Positions 51,322 to 59,601 of a stretch of DNA of 64,000 bases are shown in pieces. This DNA comes from Leptolyngbya sp. SIO1E4 (GTDB lineage: Bacteria > Cyanobacteriota > Cyanobacteriia > Phormidesmidales > Phormidesmidaceae). Within the stretch, counting starts at the first letter, position 1. Every line of letters starts with the position of its first letter. The DNA is taken from NCBI GenBank assembly GCA_010672825.2, contig JAAHFU020000001.1, positions 372,001-436,000 on the forward strand, read 5' to 3'. A model generated the notes under the pieces. That model saw only the letters and a program-made list of their open reading frames with translations, did not search any database and was not told the DNA's origin. Both the position numbers and the translations under genes were made by a program.

Positions 51322-53340
51322 ATGATCAAGACTCTTGAAAACTTTGCTCGGCAAGGCGAAATTGTTGTGATGGCCGGGGCGGGCGTATCGGTCGGAAAAC
51401 CGTCGGCATTGCCTGGGTGGAAAGCCACCAACGCAGCCATCGTCCAGGTTTTGTCTCGTCACCTGGAAACTGCGATCGCTAAACCTGATTGGCTGTCATC
51501 GGTTATGCCTGCGATTGACGCTGAGCACCAGGCTGATCGTTTTCCACCCGACTATCAGGCCCAGCTCATTGAGGAGATGTGCGGTGAGCGCTATTTTCAG
51601 GCACTGCAATCCCTAGATGTGGATGCCATTAACGCTAGCCACGATAGCATCGCTGCCCTGGCAGCGGCAGGGGCGCTCAAAGCCGTGGTCACCACAAACT
51701 TTGATCGGCTCATTGAGCAGGCCCTCGACAAACGCGCTGTAGAGTATATCGTGGCCTGTGACGATGTCGGGTATGCCGATCTGCATCAGGCCCTCACAGC
51801 CCAAAACCACAGAGGGCTTCCCGTTCTCAAGATTCACGGATGTGTGAGTGATCATCGCTCCATGATTGATACGCTCAAGCAACGTCAGCGCGGGCGCTCA
51901 CAACATCTCCAAGCGTGTTTAGACATATTGCAGTCGGGCTACTGGGTTTATCTAGGGTTTTCGGCGGCAGATCTTGAAACGGATCCAAACTATCTCGGGC
52001 TTGTTGCCGGTGCCACCAACAGCGCGGGTGCGACCTACGTCGCCTACCCCGACAACCCTAACCTGGGCCGGGGGGCAACCACCCTGATGAATGCCTACGG
52101 AGATCGCGCTCAAGTGGTGCAGGCCTATGTTGCGGCTTATCTGGGTGAGGTCTGCCAAGCCCTTGGCATGCCCGGCCCTGATGAGATTCCAGATGCTGTG
52201 GCTTTAGGCCCAGCCCAATTTCAGGAAAAGCTTGAAGTTTGGGCAGCGGGGCTGTCAGCCGCTGCAACCGGGCTGTGTCTGGCGGCCATTCTGGAGGCTA
52301 TCGGGCAGGCTGAACCAGCGGTGCGCATTTTAGATCGCCTGGTTCGCAAAGAGCTACACGACCAGCGGGATACGGCAGATTTCCACGCCCTACAGCTACA
52401 CTACGGACGCTTGGGGGCAGCCTGGGGTCGTTTCGTGGCGGTGCCCGATCTGGTCGGTGCTGCCAGCAACGCCAGTGTGGAGACAGCCCAGAGCTTGCTG
52501 CGCTTGCTAGACAGCCACCTGGGGTTTGCAGCGGCAGCATCGCTGGCCTGTCTGTGGCTTTGGTTAGGGGAGGGACAGCGGGCCACCTCTCTGGCAGTAA
52601 CCCTGTTAGGGGGCTTTCTGAATGGCCAGTGGGAGGGCGCCCAGCCACAATCCGATGAGGAAGCGGTGGATGCCTGGCTGTCTGCTGCGCAGGTGTGTAT
52701 TTTCAACGCTCACACGCAAACGATCAGTTTGGTGGCCAGCACGGCAGGCACCGCGTTTGACTATGCAAGGCGCAGCGGAGATGTCGTTCGCACAGCCCGC
52801 GTGGCGGCATTACAGGGGCTTGCGATCGCAGAGACCCCCGACGATGTGCCCGCGCTTCTGGCAGAATATGAGGCCCACTTTGAGGCAGCGGCGCGGGTCG
52901 GCGACGGTTTCGCATTGGGGATGAGAGCCCTGGCCCTGGGACGCTGGCACGTCGGGCCGGGGGGCCTTGCGATCGCAAGCGCAACCGATAGCGAAACGGT
53001 TGCCCAAAAGGCGTTGATATGGCTGGCAGAGGCGATTGAATATTTCCACAATCAGGGTATGGATCCCTGGATATCGTTCGCACAGGTGCAACGGGCCAAA
53101 GCCTATGCCGATTTACACCAGTTCGATGATGTGCAGGTTTGCATCAATAGGGCTGAGGAAGGGGCCGATCGCTTCCCCATTCTGATGTCCCATGTCTACG
53201 AAGTTACAGGACAGGTACACGCCATGCGGGGAAACCCCGCCGCTGCGGAAAGTTTTCAGGCAGCCTTAGAAGCCGCTGAAGCCAGTGGCCTGCTGGCCCG
53301 GCACGAGACGCTCCTGCAGTATGTGAGCCAGGCAGAGTGA
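51322..53340 (+). CDS. SIR2-domain protein with TPR-like C terminus
   Basis: A 672-aa protein. The N-terminal 270 residues form a SIR2-like NAD+-binding domain: 'VVMAGAGVSVGKPSALPGW', the catalytic Asn in 'AVVTTNFDRLIEQ' (near 133) and the catalytic His in 'PVLKIHGCVSDH' (near 175), then 'GYWVYLGFSAAD'. Residues 300-672 are Ala-rich helical repeats of the TPR type. Stand-alone SIR2 proteins of this shape include NAD+-depleting anti-phage effectors (ThsA- and DSR-like), which is a plausible but unproven role. No obvious partner gene is adjacent: upstream is the saccharopine dehydrogenase-like gene, and downstream 270 bp of repeats. ATG 51322 lacks a strong ribosome site. Confidence 0.85.
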   Translation: MIKTLENFARQGEIVVMAGAGVSVGKPSALPGWKATNAAIVQVLSRHLETAIAKPDWLSSVMPAIDAEHQADRFPPDYQAQLIEEMCGERYFQALQSLDVDAINASHDSIAALAAAGALKAVVTTNFDRLIEQALDKRAVEYIVACDDVGYADLHQALTAQNHRGLPVLKIHGCVSDHRSMIDTLKQRQRGRSQHLQACLDILQSGYWVYLGFSAADLETDPNYLGLVAGATNSAGATYVAYPDNPNLGRGATTLMNAYGDRAQVVQAYVAAYLGEVCQALGMPGPDEIPDAVALGPAQFQEKLEVWAAGLSAAATGLCLAAILEAIGQAEPAVRILDRLVRKELHDQRDTADFHALQLHYGRLGAAWGRFVAVPDLVGAASNASVETAQSLLRLLDSHLGFAAAASLACLWLWLGEGQRATSLAVTLLGGFLNGQWEGAQPQSDEEAVDAWLSAAQVCIFNAHTQTISLVASTAGTAFDYARRSGDVVRTARVAALQGLAIAETPDDVPALLAEYEAHFEAAARVGDGFALGMRALALGRWHVGPGGLAIASATDSETVAQKALIWLAEAIEYFHNQGMDPWISFAQVQRAKAYADLHQFDDVQVCINRAEEGADRFPILMSHVYEVTGQVHAMRGNPAAAESFQAALEAAEASGLLARHETLLQYVSQAE

Positions 53341-53461
53341 ACCCTTACCCAGAACTGCTCCTGCATCCACTGCGATCGCGGATAATGTCAATGCATTAAT
53401 GACCGCCTGAATGACCGCCTGAGAAGGCCGGTAGGAACCAGCAATATAGCGGTGTGCATTT

Positions 53462-53541
53462 GGATCAAGTACACCCTAGACCCCAAACCCTAGACCCTGC
53501 CTTCACTAAAATGTACTGGATTGAACTGAATAGGGCTATAT
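53462..53541. repeat. Dispersed heptamer-core element, copy C (inverted, 80 bp)
   Basis: Reverse complement of copy A with about 80% identity by eye. The ends GGATCAAGTACA and TGTACTGGATTGAAC are imperfect inverted repeats (9 of 10 over ATCCAGTACA). It lies between the SIR2 gene and the DHFR-like gene. Confidence 0.7.
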
Positions 53542-53612
53542 CGCCGTATTTCTTTGTAGGTCTGCCCGCTGCCTTTTGCCATAACTCATGATGCATTCAC
53601 CAAGGGCTAACA

Positions 53613-54155
53613 ATGAGTCTCATATCATCAGTCTTTATTGCGACTAGCCTAGACGGCTTCATTGCCAAACCCGATGGAAGTCTTGATTGGTTAGAAGCGG
53701 CTAATGCCACCGTCCCAGAAGGGGAAGATTGTGGCTATCGTGCTTTTATGGAGTCGATTGATGCCCTGGTTATGGGGCGAAAAACCTATGAAAAAGTTTT
53801 GTCATTCGGGCAATGGCCCTATGAAAGTAAACCTGTCATTGTTTTAAGTCGTCATCCCATCGAAATTCCCGCTCAATTAGCCCCAACGGTCTCCCATTCC
53901 TCAGAATCGCCCCAGGCACTGTGTCAGCGCTTGGCCAAGGAAGGTGCTAAGCGGCTCTATATTGATGGGGGCATGACTATCCAGCGCTTCCTCACCGCAG
54001 GGCTGATTAATGATCTAACAATTACTGTCATTCCGATCATTCTGGGAAGTGGCATTCCTCTATTGGGTGATTTGAAGAAAGAGATTCCCCTCAAACACAT
54101 CGCCACTAAATCCTACAATTTTGGGTTTGTTCAGGTGACGTATGAAGTGGTGTAG
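53613..54155 (+). CDS. Dihydrofolate reductase-like (RibD C-terminal) protein
   Basis: A 180-aa protein of the DHFR/RibD-C fold. The landmarks are 'SVFIATSLDGFIAKPDGSLDW' at the start, 'DALVMGRKTYEKVLSFGQWPY' and 'LYIDGGMTIQRFLTAGLIND', which are typical of the YyaP/YwjB-like deaminase-reductase group rather than true FolA. It is probably an NADPH-dependent reductase with an unknown substrate. ATG 53613 follows CAAGGGC. Confidence 0.88.
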   Translation: MSLISSVFIATSLDGFIAKPDGSLDWLEAANATVPEGEDCGYRAFMESIDALVMGRKTYEKVLSFGQWPYESKPVIVLSRHPIEIPAQLAPTVSHSSESPQALCQRLAKEGAKRLYIDGGMTIQRFLTAGLINDLTITVIPIILGSGIPLLGDLKKEIPLKHIATKSYNFGFVQVTYEVV

Positions 54156-54195
54156 ATTGTCGGGTAAATGGCGTACAGCGGTGGTTGAGATAGGG

Positions 54196-54243
54196 GGTTT
54201 AGGGTTTGGGGTCTGGGGTCTGGGGTTTGGGGTTTGGGGCTTA
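54196..54243. repeat. Heptanucleotide array, GGGTTTG/GGGTCTG type
   Basis: About seven tandem 7-bp units without the flanking arms of copies A-C. It lies between the DHFR-like gene and a VOC gene. Confidence 0.75.
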
Positions 54244-54313
54244 AAAGATAAGGTATATCTTGCGAGGGCAGGAAGCTTCACAAGCAAGAAACGTCACAAG
54301 CAGGAGAAAGGTC

Positions 54314-54685
54314 ATGAATGAGCATGAAAAAATAAATTATGTGGAATTTCCAGCTAAAGATATGGAGGCGACAAAAGCCTTCTTTGCCAAAGTTTTTGGC
54401 TGGTCTTTTATCGATTATGGTTCTGAGTATACGGCTTTCTCAAATGAAGGATTGGATGGCGGCTTCTTTAAGTCTGATTTAACAGTCTCGACTGAGAATG
54501 GCAGTGCACTTATCGTTTTTTACAGTAAAACGTTAGCGCAAACTCAAGCAAAAATAGAGGCAGCTGGGGGCTCAATCATCAGGCCCATATTTGCCTTTTC
54601 AGGGGGTCGCCGCTTTCACTTTGGGGATCCTAATGGCAATGAATACGCTGTGTGGTCAGATATCAGTTCAGATAGCAGCGAATAA
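54314..54685 (+). CDS. Single-domain VOC family protein
   Basis: A 123-aa protein with one VOC module: 'INYVEFPAKDMEATKAFFAKVFGW' at the start, 'LIVFYSKTLAQTQAKIEAAGG' in the middle and 'FHFGDPNGNEYAVWS' at the end, the last carrying the usual metal-ligand Glu. It probably works as a homodimer; the substrate is unknown. ATG 54314 has AGGAGAAAGG directly upstream, which excludes the longer frame from 54260. Confidence 0.9.
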   Translation: MNEHEKINYVEFPAKDMEATKAFFAKVFGWSFIDYGSEYTAFSNEGLDGGFFKSDLTVSTENGSALIVFYSKTLAQTQAKIEAAGGSIIRPIFAFSGGRRFHFGDPNGNEYAVWSDISSDSSE

Positions 54686-54837
54686 CGGGCACATAAAGAT
54701 CACGGCGGTTTTGAGCGAGTTTCTAAGAGCACGACAGCACTGCCCTCACAAGTTCCTCAGACTTTTGAGTTACAACAAATCTACCTATCGCAATCAGAAT
54801 TCGATCGCGAATGCATTGCCTGGTCGGGAGGTCTATT

Positions 54838-55368
54838 ATGCTGATCGTCAAAGACATTATGACCAAACCTGTAGTGGTAATTCGCAACACAGCCACTGTT
54901 GAAAATGCCATTTTGCTGTTGCGGGCCAAGCGCGTGCGATCGCTGATTGTTGAGAAACGCCACAATGACGATACCTACGGCATCTTGACCGATAAAGATA
55001 TCGTCTATAAAGTCATCGCCCCGGGAGCCAACCCCGCCTTTGTCCAGGTTGACGCCATCATGCGCCATCCCTGCATTCAAGTACCCGCGAGCATAACGGT
55101 ACAAGAGGCCGCGCAAATCTTCGCGGATGCAGGCATTCACCGAGCCCCCGTAATTGAGCAAAACCAGCTCTGGGGCATTGTCTCTGTGACTGATATCTTG
55201 ACGAAGGGCAGCCTGGTTGATCCCCCTCGTGATGAGCTGTCTCGACGCATTCAAGCCGCACTGCAGCATGCCCGCATCATTGATGACGAGGAAGCCCAGA
55301 TGCAGCAGGAATGTGATATTGCCTGGCAAATCTTCGAAGACATGTGCCTCACACCGCATCCGCTCTAG
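54838..55368 (+). CDS. CBS-domain-pair protein
   Basis: A 176-aa protein of two CBS motifs (Bateman module): 'VKDIMTKPVVVIRNTATVEN' with 'RVRSLIVEK' and 'YGILTDKDIVYKVI', then 'VDAIMRHPCIQVPASITVQE' with 'GIHRAPVIE' and 'WGIVSVTDIL'. Such modules bind adenine nucleotides and act as energy sensors. A 40-residue helical tail ends the protein. ATG 54838 has GGGAGGT 8 bases upstream. It lies 40 bp before hypB; a functional link is not evident. Confidence 0.92.
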   Translation: MLIVKDIMTKPVVVIRNTATVENAILLLRAKRVRSLIVEKRHNDDTYGILTDKDIVYKVIAPGANPAFVQVDAIMRHPCIQVPASITVQEAAQIFADAGIHRAPVIEQNQLWGIVSVTDILTKGSLVDPPRDELSRRIQAALQHARIIDDEEAQMQQECDIAWQIFEDMCLTPHPL

Positions 55369-55408
55369 CTAGCCTCTTTTCAAGTTGCACCCCTGGAGGT
55401 GTTATGAC

Positions 55409-56194
55409 ATGGATGGAAACTGCGGCTGTAGCTCAGGGTCAACCGCCTCAATCGGCGTCACTCCAGAAGTAACTCCAAAAGCGACTTCTCAAAAAGGGCT
55501 GCCGCTGCCGCCAAATGAACCGGCCAGGCGCGATCGCGATGCAGAGCATAATCGAGTCTTGTTTCGCCATCTGCTGGCGCTGAATGTGCTCTCTTCTCCG
55601 GGGGCAGGCAAAACCACCCTGGTGCAGCGGCTGCTGCAAGACCGGGATCTGATTTCAGGCGCTGACCCGCTCAAAAGTCACTATGTGCCGGTAAAGGCTG
55701 GCGTCATTGTCGGCGATTTGGCCCCCGATCGCGATGCCAAGCGCCTACGCAAAACCGGGGTGCCCGTGGTGCAGATTAATACGGGCGATCGCTGCTATCT
55801 AGAAGCAGACAGAATAACCCAGGCTGCACAACAGTTGGATTTGGCCGCCCTCAACCTGTTGATTATCGAAAATGTGGGCAACCTGATATGCCCTGCCCCC
55901 TACGACCTGGGCGAAGACCTGCGCTTAGTGCTGATGTCAGTGACCGAGGGCGAAGACACAGCGCTGAAATATCCCACACCCTTTAAGTCAGCCCACGCGA
56001 TCATCATCAACAAAATCGATATTGCTGAGGCCATCGGGTTCAAGCGAGATGAGGCACTGCGCCACCTGCGTTTAGTGGCACCCCAGGCCCTCATTTTCGA
56101 GCTGTCTGCAACCACCGGTCAGGGGTTAGCCAGCTTTTATGCCTACTTGGGGCAGGCGATCTTTCAATGCCAGGCCAAGATGGATCCTAACTGA
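55409..56194 (+). CDS. hypB: Hydrogenase nickel-incorporation GTPase HypB
   Basis: A 261-aa GTPase that delivers nickel to [NiFe] hydrogenase (or urease) precursors together with HypA. There is a short N-terminal Cys motif (GNCGCSSG), then a G domain with the P-loop 'VLSSPGAGKTTLVQRLL', 'VGDLAPDRDAKRL', the metal-site region 'IENVGNLICPAPYDLGE', 'VTEGEDTALKYP' and 'IINKIDIAEA'. It lacks the His-rich stretch of some HypB proteins. ATG 55409 has GGAGGT 8 bases upstream. An ATG at 55404 is in another frame. No hydrogenase or other hyp gene is in the window. Confidence 0.93.
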   Translation: MDGNCGCSSGSTASIGVTPEVTPKATSQKGLPLPPNEPARRDRDAEHNRVLFRHLLALNVLSSPGAGKTTLVQRLLQDRDLISGADPLKSHYVPVKAGVIVGDLAPDRDAKRLRKTGVPVVQINTGDRCYLEADRITQAAQQLDLAALNLLIIENVGNLICPAPYDLGEDLRLVLMSVTEGEDTALKYPTPFKSAHAIIINKIDIAEAIGFKRDEALRHLRLVAPQALIFELSATTGQGLASFYAYLGQAIFQCQAKMDPN

Positions 56195-56289
56195 GCCTTT
56201 CAACGTCTTTAGAAGCATGGGATGAGGGGCAGCCTTTAACTCACAGAGCTGCTGCCTTCCTCCTTCTGCCTGCCGCCATAGAGAATCCC

Positions 56290-57042
56290 ATGCCTCTCTC
56301 CAACACTCGTCGTACTCCCCTTCTAGCATCCCCTTGGCATCCGGGAAAACGGAGTTTCCGGCTGGGGATGGTCGCCCTGCTTGTCGTCTTTATGAACGGT
56401 GGCAGTGCTACGGCCCAAACCGAGTCGCCAGCCACCTTTACCACCTTTGCTGACTGGTGTCTCAATAAGGCGCAGTTAGCCCCAGAGGCTCGGCATACCG
56501 TTGATGTGCTGTTAGAGGAAGCCGGGACGCAGGACTGCGATCGCGCTGATGAGACTCTCACAAGCCTGAGGTTCTTAACCCTCTGGGACAAGCAAATTGT
56601 AGACTTGGCCCCGATAGGAACCCTGACAAACCTGACCGCCCTTGATCTCTGGGCAAATCAAATCGCAGATTTAACGCCACTAGGGAACCTGACAAATCTG
56701 ACAATCCTTCATCTCGATTACAACCAAATTGCAGATTTAACGCCGCTAGGGAACCTAACAAACCTGTCAACACTGTTTCTCAACCGCAATGCAATCGAGG
56801 ATGTAACCCCGCTGAAAAACCTGACAAACCTGTCATATCTTCATCTTCAAGGCAATCAAATTGTGGATGTGACCCCATTAGCCAGCCTGACAAACCTCTC
56901 ATGGCTCGACCTATGGGATAACCAAATTGTGGATGTGGCGCCGTTAGCCAGCCTGGCCAACCTCTCATGGCTGGGGCTGTGGGATAATCCCATCAGCGAT
57001 CGCACCTGCCCCCTCACCCCTGAGGAAATCTGTCAGTTCTGA
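56290..57042 (+). CDS. Exported leucine-rich repeat protein
   Basis: A 250-aa protein with a Sec-type signal (about residues 1-42, hydrophobic 'LGMVALLVVFMNGGSATA') and about six 22-residue leucine-rich repeats of the SDS22/internalin type (consensus LxxLTNLxxLxLxxNQIxDxTPL), from about 90 to 235. The C-terminal cap contains two Cys. Such proteins bind other proteins outside the cell or in the periplasm; no partner is known. The repeats are strikingly alike at the DNA level, so unit number may vary between strains. Confidence 0.88.
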   Translation: MPLSNTRRTPLLASPWHPGKRSFRLGMVALLVVFMNGGSATAQTESPATFTTFADWCLNKAQLAPEARHTVDVLLEEAGTQDCDRADETLTSLRFLTLWDKQIVDLAPIGTLTNLTALDLWANQIADLTPLGNLTNLTILHLDYNQIADLTPLGNLTNLSTLFLNRNAIEDVTPLKNLTNLSYLHLQGNQIVDVTPLASLTNLSWLDLWDNQIVDVAPLASLANLSWLGLWDNPISDRTCPLTPEEICQF

Positions 57043-57140
57043 TCGATTCCCCTGTGCTTGGCTGGCAGCCCACGATTTCTCATAACTTCCTCAGAAGTTT
57101 TCAGTAACGTGGAAGGGTAACCTGCTGAGGATCCGTCGCA

Positions 57141-57515
57141 ATGCATTCTCACTCTGAAGAAACTATCACAACGGTAGAAACCACAGCATCTAAGGTGGTC
57201 GACTCCGAAGCGGCAACCAACTCCCATCAGAAAGTCACCGTAGAGGAATTCAAAATTTCCGGTGATGACCTTGTAGCCAAAATCAAAGACCTCATCCATC
57301 AGAGCAATATTCGCCGCATTTCTATCAAAAACGAAACCGGTCATACCCTCATCGAGATTCCCCTCACGGTTGGCGTTTTGGGGGGAGCCATCGGGGCGAT
57401 CGCCTTCCCCGTAGTGGCTGCTGTCGGCGTCATTGGGGCCATGGTTGCCCATCTGACCGTTGTAGTTGAGCGTCAGGAAGAAATAGACGCTTCAGATAGA
57501 CCAGACTCAGACTGA
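57141..57515 (+). CDS. DUF4342 domain protein
   Basis: A 124-aa protein with the DUF4342 pattern: 'TVEEFKISGDDLVAKIKDLI', 'GNIRRI'-like 'SNIRRISIKNETGHTLIEIP', then one hydrophobic hairpin 'GVLGGAIGAIAFPVVAAVGVIGA' (about 75-100). Function unknown; it may be membrane-associated. The first 35 residues are polar and probably disordered. Confidence 0.82.
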   Translation: MHSHSEETITTVETTASKVVDSEAATNSHQKVTVEEFKISGDDLVAKIKDLIHQSNIRRISIKNETGHTLIEIPLTVGVLGGAIGAIAFPVVAAVGVIGAMVAHLTVVVERQEEIDASDRPDSD

Positions 57516-57581
57516 GCCCCCACTGACTCCTTACCGCAACAAGCCTGCTTTCCCCAGCACTGGCAATAGACAATTCGACCC

Positions 57582-58541
57582 ATGATGCATGAACCCACCT
57601 GGCAGCGTGAACTGGTGCACTATGCCACCCTGGCAGCCTCTAGTCACAACACTCAATGCTGGAAATTTCAGTTGGCAGATCAGCTCATCTCCATCCTGCC
57701 AGACTGGGAACGGCGCTGCCCGGTCGTTGATCCAGACGACCACCACCTATATGCCAGCCTTGGCTGTGCTACGGAGAACCTGCTGCAAGCGGCTCAGGCC
57801 CATGGGTTTCAGGGCAATGTTGAGTTAGGGGCTGCCAACGCCATCCAGATTCATTTAGACCCTACTCAACCCGCCACCTCCCCGCTCTTCGAGGCTATTG
57901 CCGATCGCCAATCAACGCGCACTGACTACGACGGTCAACCGCTAACGATGGCCGAGCTAAAGCAATTAGAGCAGGCAGCTGCAGGGCAGGGGGTGCATCT
58001 TATGCTGCTGACTGAAAAGCAGGCAATGGAAACGGTCTTAGCCTATGTGATTGAGGGCAATACCGCCCAAATAAACGATCCGGCATTTGTGAAAGAGTTG
58101 AAATCCTGAGTTCGATTCAACCCGGCAGAGGCCATGCGCACAGGCGACGGCCTCTTCTCTAAATGCTCGGGGAATCCGGTTGTCCCGCGCTGGCTAGGCA
58201 CCTTGCTGTTCGATGTGTTCTTCACCTCAAAAGTGGAAAACGAAAAGTATACTCATCAAGTCCACAGCTCAGCCGGGCTGGCCCTCTTTGTGTCTGAAGC
58301 CAATACTCCCTCCCAATGGATCGAGGTGGGACGGTGCTATCAGCGCTTTGCCCTGCAGGCAGCAGCGCTAAACATTCGCACAGCCCTCGTGAACCAGCCG
58401 GTTGAAGTAGCAACCTTGCGACCTCAGTTCGCCGCCGCCCTCGGCATTAGCGATTGTCGCCCTGATTTGGTCGTGCGGTTTGGGCACGGGCCAACCCTGC
58501 CGCGCTCCCTGAGACGGCCTGTTGAAGCAGTGATTGTCTAA
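57582..58541 (+). pseudogene. Nitroreductase-family gene with a single in-frame TGA
   Basis: Two open stretches, 57582-58109 and 58110-58541, are in the same frame and separated only by TGA at 58107-58109. Together they encode a 319-codon nitroreductase-like protein of the Acg/large FMN type. The first part has 'YATLAASSHNTQCWKF' and 'DRQSTRTDYDGQPL', and the second part has 'GDGLFSKCSGNPVVPRWLG', 'SEANTPSQWIEVGRCYQRF' and 'FGHGP'. Across the stop the sequence reads ELKS-stop-VRFNPAEAM, where homologues commonly have a Trp or acidic residue. One G-to-A change (TGG to TGA) would explain it. It is a nonsense pseudogene, a recent strain mutation or a sequencing error. Confidence 0.85.
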
Positions 58542-58829
58542 CAGCAGAAGACAGAAGGGCGATTAGGGGAAGGGTTATAGCGACCTGCAGACTCGGGTGG
58601 GTCACTTGCCAACTCTGATTCTGGCTTATATTATATTGCCATATAAGAATATGAGATTACAGAAAACTCTTTTGTTCTCGGCAAGAGAGGCATTTTGCGT
58701 CGAGGGCAGGCTTTGCACCCTGAGGGAGCGTACAGATGGGTCGCAAGGACTGTGTAAATGGGTGTCACGAAACCCAGATTGAATTTCCCTAGTTTTGAGA
58801 ATAAAGATCCTGTTTAAGGAGAGCGCGTT

Positions 58830-59552
58830 ATGCTTTTTCGCCAATTATTTGATCAAGACACGTGGACGTTCACATATTTGGTGGCTGACCCTGACACCAA
58901 AGCCGCAGCGCTGGTTGACCCGGTTCTAGAGCAAGTGGAACGAGATTTTAGGTTGCTGAGTGAATTAGGCTTGACTTTAGAATTTTGTTTAGAAACACAC
59001 ATCCATGCCGATCACGTGACCGGAACAGGCAAACTGCGAGAGCTAACCAAGTGTCAGGGCCTTGTCCCTGAAAACGCCAAGGCAGCTTGTGCCGATCGCA
59101 CCCTCCAACACGGTGAAGTTTTGAACATCGGCACGGTTGCTATTCAGGCCATTGAAACCCACGGTCATACAGATAGCCATATGGCGTATCTTGTGAACGG
59201 CACCCACCTATTAACCGGGGATTCGCTATTTATTCGGGGCTGTGGCAGAACAGATTTTCAAAGCGGGGATGCGGGGACGCTGTACGACCATATCACGCAG
59301 CGTCTGTTCACCTTGCCAGACGATACCTGGGTGTATCCAGGCCATGACTATAGAGGGCATACGGTCTCAACCATTGGGGAAGAAAAGCAGTTTAATCCCC
59401 GGTTTATTCTGAAAGATCTCACCGGTCAGCACTTGCGCGATCGAGAAGGCTTTATTCGATTTATGAATACCCTTAACTTACCCAACCCCCAAAAAATCAT
59501 GGAGGCGGTTCCAGCAAACGAACAGTGCGGGCGGGTCGGAATCGCCATTTGA
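58830..59552 (+). CDS. Persulfide dioxygenase-like MBL-fold hydrolase (ETHE1 type)
   Basis: A 240-aa metallo-beta-lactamase-fold enzyme. The metal motifs are 'LETHIHADHVTG', 'ETHGHTDSH', 'LTGDSLFIRGCGRTDFQ' and 'YPGHDYRG'; the GRTDFQ signature is that of ETHE1/persulfide dioxygenases, which oxidise glutathione persulfide to sulfite with one iron. AAGGAGAG 8 bases upstream supports ATG 58830. It lies 49 bp before a SulP-type anion transporter, suggesting that oxidised sulfur is moved across the membrane. Confidence 0.9.
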   Translation: MLFRQLFDQDTWTFTYLVADPDTKAAALVDPVLEQVERDFRLLSELGLTLEFCLETHIHADHVTGTGKLRELTKCQGLVPENAKAACADRTLQHGEVLNIGTVAIQAIETHGHTDSHMAYLVNGTHLLTGDSLFIRGCGRTDFQSGDAGTLYDHITQRLFTLPDDTWVYPGHDYRGHTVSTIGEEKQFNPRFILKDLTGQHLRDREGFIRFMNTLNLPNPQKIMEAVPANEQCGRVGIAI

Positions 59553-59601
59553 GCGGGGAAGGCCGCTTTGAAGCCAGATTTTTTCTGAGGATTCTACACA
59601 G

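Noticed and set aside
58107-58109. TGA in the nitroreductase gene as a selenocysteine codon
   Set aside because: No selenocysteine machinery or SECIS-like hairpin was seen, the position is not an active-site Cys, and cyanobacteria of this kind are not known to use selenocysteine widely. A nonsense change is simpler.
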